Source of the DNA: Streptomyces sp. ICC1
GTDB taxonomy: Bacteria > Actinomycetota > Actinomycetes > Streptomycetales > Streptomycetaceae
Assembly (NCBI RefSeq): GCF_003287935.1
Contig: NZ_CP030287.1
Location: 3,066,267 to 3,130,266, forward strand
Length of the DNA stretch: 64,000 nt
Direction: 5' to 3'
Below the pieces are notes generated by a model, which saw only the letters and a list, made by a program, of their open reading frames with translations, did not search any database and was not told the origin of the DNA. Shown one piece after another: positions 58,733 through 64,000 of the stretch; position 1 is the first letter of the stretch, and each line of letters starts with the position of its first letter. The translations under genes and the position numbers were made by a program.

Positions 58733-59638
58733 CTACTTCTTGTGCAGTACGCGCAGGTCGCCCGCGTCCGGGTCTCCGATCAGGACGAACAGCTCCGGCT
58801 CGCGCGCCGTCCCCGCCACGTCCCACCTCAGCTCCGTGCCCCGGGCCGTGCAGTCGGGCATCTCCAGGACCACACCCGCCCGCTGGAGGCGATCCTCCTC
58901 TTGGGGCGTCCAGGTCCCGTTCCCCGAGCAGACGGTCACCACCTCCGTGCCCTCGCCCGGCGTCCAGGTACTCACCGGCAGCCTCTTCGCGACCACCTCG
59001 CCCTGTGCGCCCAGTTCGAGGCGGATGCCGTCGCCCGCCCATTCGCCGATGTAGTCGGCGCGCTCCAGGACCGGCGGCTGGTAGGCCGGGGCGACGGCTC
59101 CGAGGTAGAAGGCGGCGATCGCTCCGGCCACGGCCGGCAGCACCGCCCACTTGCGCACCTTGGCCCTCGGCACCTGCCGCATCCGCGCGAACACCGCCAC
59201 CCCCACGGGCAGCAGCCCGTAGGCCGCGAGCCAGAGCCAGGTGGCGGCGTACGAGGAATCGTTGAGGAGGGCGACCGGTGCCGCGTACACGGCCGCGAGC
59301 GCGCCCAGGACCGGCAGGGCCCACCAGGGTGCGGGGTACTTGCTGCGGACGCCCGCGGCGTTCGAGAGCTCCATCACCGGTGTGGTGAACAGGATGCTGT
59401 GCAGGTTTCCCAGCAGGACCACGACGAGGGGGCTGCCCACGACCATGACGGCCAGCCAGAAGAGGACGGCGATGCCGTGTCCGAAGCCCCGGCCGTAGGG
59501 CTCCTCGGACATGCCGGTGAGCTGCCAGTACAGCACCGCGCAGTAGAGCTGCGCTCCTCCCACGGTCTCCGCGCCGGGCGCGATGCCGCTCCAGGCCGGC
59601 TTCTGCGGCTGCTGCGCCGTGACCACGTGGTTCCACAT
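58733..59638 (-). CDS. Hypothetical polytopic membrane protein
   Basis: A 301-residue protein with about five membrane segments (first near 50-70: VLFWLAVMVVGSPLVVVLL) and a C-terminal external domain of about 110 residues (GDGIRLELGAQGEVVAKRLP, TVCSGNGTWTPQEEDR, ELRWDVAGT) resembling small beta-sheet domains. I know no function. It is divergent from the flavin reductase gene, with a palindrome between them. Confidence 0.7.
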   Translation of the reverse strand: MWNHVVTAQQPQKPAWSGIAPGAETVGGAQLYCAVLYWQLTGMSEEPYGRGFGHGIAVLFWLAVMVVGSPLVVVLLGNLHSILFTTPVMELSNAAGVRSKYPAPWWALPVLGALAAVYAAPVALLNDSSYAATWLWLAAYGLLPVGVAVFARMRQVPRAKVRKWAVLPAVAGAIAAFYLGAVAPAYQPPVLERADYIGEWAGDGIRLELGAQGEVVAKRLPVSTWTPGEGTEVVTVCSGNGTWTPQEEDRLQRAGVVLEMPDCTARGTELRWDVAGTAREPELFVLIGDPDAGDLRVLHKK

Positions 59639-59661
59639 GACGAACGCCCCCCTGGACGCAT

Positions 59662-59677
59662 ATTGAACACGTTCAAT
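59662..59677. promoter_or_regulatory. TetR-type palindrome ATTGAAC-AC-GTTCAAT
   Basis: Perfect 7-bp arms with a 2-bp spacer, 24 bp upstream of the membrane-protein start and 62 bp upstream of the flavin reductase start. TTGAAC/GTTCAA dyads are typical TetR-family operators. A half site GTTCAAT recurs at about 59722-59728. One regulator could control both divergent genes. Confidence 0.6.
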
Positions 59678-59738
59678 TGATGTGAACCCTACACCGCCCT
59701 TCCCATCTGACGCACCGTCAGGTTCAATCGGTCCTGTG

Positions 59739-60398
59739 ATGGGACACGCAGGGATGGCGGCCACCGTCGTCCGATACCTCAGGTCAGTCGGCTCCCCCAC
59801 CTCCGCCGCGGCGGAGCCCGGGGCCGAGCCCGTCGACGCTCCCCCACACTCCGTCCGGGGGTACCCCCTGCCGCGCCCCGATCTGCGGGCCGTCGGCGAG
59901 GACGAGCGCGCGCCCGTCAGCCCCGCCGAATTCCGGGCCGTACTGGGAAACTTCGCCAGCGGGGTCACGATCATCACCGCGCCCCCCGGCACGGACGGGG
60001 AGGGCCCGGCCGGCTTCGCCTGCCAGTCCTTCGCCTCGCTCTCCCTCGACCCGCCGCTGGTCACCTTCATGGTGGCCCGTACGTCGACCACCTGGCCCCG
60101 CATCGCGCGCGCCGGGGTGTTCTGCGTCAACATCCTCGGCGCCGACCAGGGCGCGCTGTGCCGGGCGTTCGCGGTCAGCGGCGCGGACAAGTTCGCCGGG
60201 GTGGACCACACACCCACCCCCGCCACCGGGTCGCCCCAGCTGAACGCGGTGCCCGCCTGGATCGACTGCCGGATCCACGCCGTGCACACCGGCGGGGACC
60301 ACCTCATCGTCGTCGGCAAGGTCGAGGCCATGGGCGCGGCCGGCGAAGGGGACCCGCTCCTCTTCCACAAGGGCCGCTTCGGCCGCTTCGCCGACTGA
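59739..60398 (+). CDS. Flavin reductase family protein
   Basis: A 219-residue protein whose C-terminal 160 residues are a flavin reductase-like domain: AEFRAVLGNFASGVTIITAP, GFACQSFASLSLDPPLVTFMVA, FCVNILGADQ and DHLIVVGKVEAM. These enzymes supply reduced FMN/FAD to monooxygenases. The first 60 residues are poor quality and are encoded partly by intergenic-type repeats (59801-59816 and about 59838-59870). No start codon lies downstream of them, so ATG 59739 (or 59754) is used by default. Confidence 0.8.
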   Translation: MGHAGMAATVVRYLRSVGSPTSAAAEPGAEPVDAPPHSVRGYPLPRPDLRAVGEDERAPVSPAEFRAVLGNFASGVTIITAPPGTDGEGPAGFACQSFASLSLDPPLVTFMVARTSTTWPRIARAGVFCVNILGADQGALCRAFAVSGADKFAGVDHTPTPATGSPQLNAVPAWIDCRIHAVHTGGDHLIVVGKVEAMGAAGEGDPLLFHKGRFGRFAD

Positions 60399-60486
60399 CC
60401 CCCCGCTGCCGGGTCGCGGCCTCGTACCGGGCGCGGCCGGGCCCGCCGGACAGACCGTGGACGGCGACCCGCCGGCCTCAGCCGGG

Positions 60487-60584
60487 TGCCCGGCTCCTTG
60501 GCATGCCCGGCTCCCCGGCGTGCCCGACTCCTTGGCGTGCCCGACTCCCTGGCGTGCCCGACTCCCTGGCGTGCCCGGCTCCGG
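60487..60584. repeat. Five to six tandem 17-bp repeats
   Basis: Five units of TGCCCG(A/G)CTCC(C/T)TGGCG occupy 60487-60571, followed by a partial sixth. They lie between the flavin reductase stop and the terminator at 60628. They contain no ORF that looks like protein. Confidence 0.85.
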
Positions 60585-60627
60585 TGGCGGCCCTCGGCTG
60601 GATCGTCAGGAACCGCTGACACGGACC

Positions 60628-60668
60628 CGTGGCCGGCCCCCGCGCCAGGTGCGCGGGGGCCGGCCACG
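60628..60668. terminator. Strong bidirectional terminator
   Basis: A perfect 18-bp stem (CGTGGCCGGCCCCCGCGC at 60628-60645, complement at 60651-60668) with a 5-nt loop lies between the convergent flavin reductase and alcohol dehydrogenase genes. Confidence 0.85.
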
Positions 60669-60690
60669 GTTGCGGGGCGTACGGCCCGGT

Positions 60691-61758
60691 TCAGAACGTG
60701 AGCACGCCGCGCGCCACCCGCCCGTGGTGGGCGTCGTCCGCGGCCTTGGCGAAGTCCTCGATCGGGTAGAGCTCGGTCACCAGCTCGTCCAGCAGCAGCT
60801 TGCCCTGCCGGTAGAGCTCGGCGTAGAGCGCGATGTCGCGCTGCGGGCGCGAGGAGCCGTACCGGCAGCCCATGATCGTCTTGTCCAGGTACATGGACGA
60901 GACCTGGAAGGACGCCTCCTCCTTGAAGCCGGGCACGCCGAGCAGGACGGCCTGCCCGTGCCGGTCGAGGAGGTCGATCGCCTGGCGGATCAGCCTGACG
61001 TTGCCCACGCATTCGAAGGCGTGGTCCGCGCCGGACGGCAGGATGTCGCGGACGGCCGCCGAGGAGTCCGGGACCGCCGAGGCGTCGATGAAGTGCGTGG
61101 CGCCGAACTGCAGGGCCACCGCCTCCTTCGCCGGGTTCGCGTCCACCGCGACGATGGTCGTGGCGCCCGCGATCCGCGCGCCCTGCAGGACGTTGAGCCC
61201 GATGCCGCCCGTGCCGATGACCACGACCGTCTCGCCCCGGTCCACCTTCGCCCGGTTCAGTACGGCGCCCACACCCGTCAGGACCCCGCAGCCGATCAGC
61301 GCGGCCGAGGTCAGCGGAATGTCCTCGGGGATCTTCACCGCCTGGACGGCCTTGACGATGGTCCGCTCCGCGAAGGCGGAGTTGGAGGCGAACTGGTAGA
61401 GCGGCTGCCCGGCCCGCGAGAACGGCTGCCCCGGCATCCCGATCGCCTTGCGGCACATGGTCGGCCGGCCCCGGTCGCAGTCGGCGCACGCCCCGCAGTT
61501 GGCGAGCGTGGACAGCGCGACGTGGTCTCCGGGCACGACGTGCGTCACCCCGGAACCGACCGCCTCCACCACGCCCGCGCCCTCGTGGCCGAGGACCACC
61601 GGCGGCGGGAACGGGATCGTCCCGTCGATCACCGAGAGGTCGCTGTGGCACAGTCCGGCCGCCGCTATCGCGACCAGCACCTCCCCCGGCCCCGGGTCTC
61701 GGATCTCCAGATCGTCGACCACCTGGGCCTGCTTGCCGTCGAATACGACGCCTCTCAC
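60691..61758 (-). CDS. Zinc-dependent alcohol dehydrogenase (MDR family)
   Basis: A 355-residue medium-chain dehydrogenase. The catalytic zinc ligands are in [10 protein letters not shown] and [13 protein letters not shown]; the structural zinc cysteines are in [16 protein letters not shown]; the NAD motif is [15 protein letters not shown]. It resembles mycothiol-dependent formaldehyde and other class III-like dehydrogenases. GTG 61758 overlaps the acyl-CoA dehydrogenase stop (GTGA) with AAGGAG upstream, so the pair are coupled. It probably oxidises an alcohol from the same catabolic pathway. Confidence 0.93.
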   Translation of the reverse strand: MRGVVFDGKQAQVVDDLEIRDPGPGEVLVAIAAAGLCHSDLSVIDGTIPFPPPVVLGHEGAGVVEAVGSGVTHVVPGDHVALSTLANCGACADCDRGRPTMCRKAIGMPGQPFSRAGQPLYQFASNSAFAERTIVKAVQAVKIPEDIPLTSAALIGCGVLTGVGAVLNRAKVDRGETVVVIGTGGIGLNVLQGARIAGATTIVAVDANPAKEAVALQFGATHFIDASAVPDSSAAVRDILPSGADHAFECVGNVRLIRQAIDLLDRHGQAVLLGVPGFKEEASFQVSSMYLDKTIMGCRYGSSRPQRDIALYAELYRQGKLLLDELVTELYPIEDFAKAADDAHHGRVARGVLTF

Positions 61759-63023
61759 CTGGACTCCTTAGGCAGGCCGAGCACGCGCTCGGCGATGATG
61801 TTGCGCTGGATCTCGTCCGAGCCGCCGTAGATGGTGTCGGCGCGGGTGAACAGGAACAGCCGCTGCTCCTCGTCGAGTCCGAGTTCGTACGGGACCTCCC
61901 GCACCCAGTCCGCCGGCCCGGCGCTGGCCACCGCGCCCCGGACGGCGACGGCCAGTTCGCCCAGGCGCCGGTGCCAGCCGCCCCACAGCAGCTTGGCCAC
62001 GCTCGGCGCGCCCGGGTCCCCGTCCGCGGAGCCCAGCGTCCGCAGCGCGTTCCACCGCATGGTGCGCAGTTCGGCCCACTGGCGTACGAGGCGTTCGCGC
62101 AGGACGGGGTCGCCCGCGCCGGCGGCCACGTACGCCCCGACCACGCGCTCCAGCTCCGCCGCGAAGCCGATCTGCTGGACGAGGGTGGACACTCCCCGTT
62201 CCAGGGCGAGCAGTCCCATGGCCACGGACCAGCCGTTGCCCTCGCCGCCGACGACCTCTTCGGCGACCGCGCCGTCGAAGAACACCTCGTTGAACTCGGA
62301 GGTCCCCGACATCTGCCGGATCGGCCGGACGTCGACCTTGCCCGGCTGGTCCATCCGTACGAGGAGGAAGGACAGCCCCCGGTGCCGCTTGGAGCCGGGC
62401 TCCGTGCGGGCCAGGACGAAGCACCAGTCGGCGTCCTGGGCCAGCGAGGTCCAGATCTTCTGCCCGGTGACGCGGTGGCGCCCGGACGCGCCCCGGCCGG
62501 GTTCCCGTACTGCGGCCGTACGGATTCCCGCGAGGTCGGAGCCGGCGTCCGGTTCGGAGTAGCCCTGGCACCACAGCTCCTCGCCCAGCGCGATCGCGGG
62601 GAGGAAGCGGGCCCGCTGCTCCGGGGAGCCGTAGGCGATGAGCGTCGGCGCGAGGAGGTTCTCGCCGATGTGGCCGACCCGGGCGGGGGCGCGTGCGGCC
62701 GCGTACTCCTCGGCCCACACCACCTGTCCGGTCAGGGAGAGCCGCCGGTTGCCGTACGCGCCGCCGGCCGGCCCGGGCCCACGGTCCGGGCCGGCCGCAC
62801 GGTCCGGGCCGGCCCCGCCGTCGGCCGCCTGCCAGCCCTGGCCGATCCAGCCGCCGCGCCCCAGCTCGCGCTCCCAGGCGCGGCGGAGCTCGACGCCCTC
62901 GTGCTCGCTGCCGGGACCGCCGAGGCCGATGGCCTGCGCGTACGGTCCCGTGAGGTGCTCGGCGAGCCACGCCCGGGCGCGGCCGCGCAGCTCCTCGTCC
63001 TCCTCGCCGAAGCCGAAGTCCAT
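61755..63023 (-). CDS. Acyl-CoA dehydrogenase lacking the usual catalytic Glu
   Basis: A 422-residue flavoprotein: [20 protein letters not shown] at the N-terminus, then [20 protein letters not shown] and [21 protein letters not shown]. Where most relatives have YEGT it has [22 protein letters not shown], so the base is not at the usual place. Related subunits in steroid side-chain enzymes of actinobacteria share this feature and pair with an active subunit; no such partner is here. An insertion ([17 protein letters not shown]) near residues 70-90 comes from DNA repeats. AAGGGGGG precedes the ATG at 63023. Confidence 0.9.
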   Translation of the reverse strand: MDFGFGEEDEELRGRARAWLAEHLTGPYAQAIGLGGPGSEHEGVELRRAWERELGRGGWIGQGWQAADGGAGPDRAAGPDRGPGPAGGAYGNRRLSLTGQVVWAEEYAAARAPARVGHIGENLLAPTLIAYGSPEQRARFLPAIALGEELWCQGYSEPDAGSDLAGIRTAAVREPGRGASGRHRVTGQKIWTSLAQDADWCFVLARTEPGSKRHRGLSFLLVRMDQPGKVDVRPIRQMSGTSEFNEVFFDGAVAEEVVGGEGNGWSVAMGLLALERGVSTLVQQIGFAAELERVVGAYVAAGAGDPVLRERLVRQWAELRTMRWNALRTLGSADGDPGAPSVAKLLWGGWHRRLGELAVAVRGAVASAGPADWVREVPYELGLDEEQRLFLFTRADTIYGGSDEIQRNIIAERVLGLPKESR

Positions 63024-63084
63024 GTCGGTGCCCCCCTTGGGTGCTGTCCTGTGTCCGGGTCCGGCCGTCGGGCCGGTCCCGCGC

Positions 63085-63116
63085 GCCTGCACGCCTGCAC
63101 GCCTGCATGCCTGCAT
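63085..63116. repeat. Four tandem 8-bp repeats (GCCTGCAC/T)
   Basis: GCCTGCAC twice, then GCCTGCAT twice, in the spacer between the SDR stop and the acyl-CoA dehydrogenase start. No gene lies here. Confidence 0.8.
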
Positions 63117-63154
63117 GCCCGCGCGCCGTGCCGGGCGGATCGCCCGGACCGGGC

Positions 63155-64000
63155 CTACGCGTTGGGGCGGTCCTTGGCGGCGGCCGCCTTGGCCATGGCT
63201 TCGAGCTGCGCGAGCATCGGCATCGGGTCGGTGCCGACCGTGCCGGGCAGGAAGTCGGCGATCTTCTCGGGGGTCCAGGAGCCCTCGGCGTAGCCTGCGC
63301 GCAGTTCGCGGGGCTGGGCCCAGACGGCGATCTTCGGGCCGGCGATCGTGTAGACCTGCCCGGTGATCTTCTCGCCGCCGACGGCGACGGCCCAGTCGGA
63401 GAGCAGGTAGGTGACCAGCGCCGCCACGTCCTCGGGCTCGCCGATCTCCTTGAGCTCCATCGGCACGTTGGCCGACATCCGGGTGCGCGCCACGGGCGCG
63501 ATCGCGTTGGAGGTCACGCCGTACTTGGCCAGGCCCAGGGCGGCGGAGCGGACGAGGGAGATGATCCCGCCCTTGGCCGCGCTGTAGTTGGCCTGGGCCA
63601 CCGAGCCCTGGTGGTTGCCGCTGGTGAAGCCGATGAGCGTGCCCGTGCCCTGCCGGCGCATGACGGCGGAGGCGGCGCGGAAGACGGTGAAGGTGCCCTT
63701 GAGGTGGGTGGCGATCACCGGGTCCCACTCCTCCTCGGACATGTTGAACAGCATCCGCTCGCGCAGGATGCCGGCGACGCAGACGACTCCGTCGATGCGC
63801 CCGTACTGGGCGAGCGCGGTGTCGATGATGCGCTGACCTCCCGCCATGGTCGAGATGTCGTCGGCGACGGCGACGGCTTCGCCGCCCGCCGCGATGATCT
63901 CCTTCACGACCGATTCGGCGATCTCGCTGGTGGGCTCGTTGCCCTCCATCCCCACGCCGTAGTCGTTGACGACGACCTTGGCGCCCTCGGCGGCCGCGGC
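63155..64000 (-). CDS. SDR-family oxidoreductase, 5' end outside the window
   Basis: At least 282 residues of a short-chain dehydrogenase, running off the right edge; the first visible residues AEGAKVVVNDYGVG are the end of the Rossmann beta-alpha-beta unit, so about 30 residues are missing. Later motifs are GRIDGVVCVAGILRERM, FTSGNHQG with the catalytic Ser, and YSAAKGGI with Tyr and Lys. It resembles hydroxyacyl-CoA or steroid dehydrogenases of the multifunctional enzyme type 2 kind. The acyl-CoA dehydrogenase gene follows after 131 bp, so both probably serve one catabolic pathway. Confidence 0.9.
   Translation of the reverse strand, partial: AAAAEGAKVVVNDYGVGMEGNEPTSEIAESVVKEIIAAGGEAVAVADDISTMAGGQRIIDTALAQYGRIDGVVCVAGILRERMLFNMSEEEWDPVIATHLKGTFTVFRAASAVMRRQGTGTLIGFTSGNHQGSVAQANYSAAKGGIISLVRSAALGLAKYGVTSNAIAPVARTRMSANVPMELKEIGEPEDVAALVTYLLSDWAVAVGGEKITGQVYTIAGPKIAVWAQPRELRAGYAEGSWTPEKIADFLPGTVGTDPMPMLAQLEAMAKAAAAKDRPNA

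Noticed and set aside
60487..60584. CRISPR array or iteron origin
   Set aside because: Units abut with no spacers, and there is no replication gene or cas gene nearby.

Overview
The window is very GC-rich, uses GTG and TTG starts freely, is packed with short co-directional transcription units, and carries gene families typical of filamentous actinomycetes (XRE/DUF5753-DUF397 pairs, mycothiol-type enzymes, PadR, ECF41, SpoIIE-type PP2C phosphatases). It is almost certainly chromosomal DNA of Streptomyces or a close relative. No rRNA, tRNA or CRISPR was seen.

Bases 1-4947 hold a sugar operon: the 3' part of a solute-binding protein gene, two permeases, a GH4 6-phospho-beta-glucosidase and a BadF/N-acetylglucosamine-kinase-type sugar kinase. 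Bases 5202-16235 hold the most striking locus: a GlnX-like membrane protein, a GlnH-like amino-acid-binding protein, an uncharacterised coiled-coil protein, a PknG-type kinase, a PP2C phosphatase, a von Willebrand A (VWA) protein and an FHA protein, in one direction, several translationally coupled, ending at a strong terminator. It reads as a complete sensor-kinase-phosphatase-phosphopeptide-reader pathway.

Bases 16330-28296 contain a PadR/membrane-protein pair with a 38-bp dyad operator, a protein-isoaspartate-methyltransferase-like gene, a truncated haemoglobin, the ettA-thioesterase-hypothetical unit, a 165-bp inverted-repeat element that supplies a stop codon to an adjacent gene, a VWA gene with no good start, and aspS. 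Bases 28435-34011 carry a PAS/GAF/PP2C/ATPase regulator, an AI-2E-type exporter and an epimerase-ECF41 sigma factor-small membrane protein group with matching candidate promoters. Bases 34086-39378 carry a pirin, two small secreted I36-like proteins, an ArsR-type regulator, SseB, and a DUF397/XRE/small protein/anti-sigma-like ATPase cluster.

Bases 39446-50603 carry a FadE5-type acyl-CoA dehydrogenase behind two operator-like palindromes, an M18 aminopeptidase, a thioredoxin-NHL protein, a decayed large serine recombinase abutting an apparent Uma2 3' remnant (a scar of a lost mobile element), an ATP-grasp-like protein, a LURP-one-like protein, a nitrilase-family amidase and a mycothiol-dependent-type enzyme. 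Bases 50659-64000 carry an MFS/GntR pair, a chagasin-type inhibitor next to a papain-family peptidase fused to six Trp-rich propeller repeats, a secreted protein with heptad LPVEAPK repeats, a truncated SseB-like gene, and a group of acyl-CoA/redox genes (enoyl-CoA hydratase, flavin reductase, Zn alcohol dehydrogenase, acyl-CoA dehydrogenase, SDR) running off the right edge.
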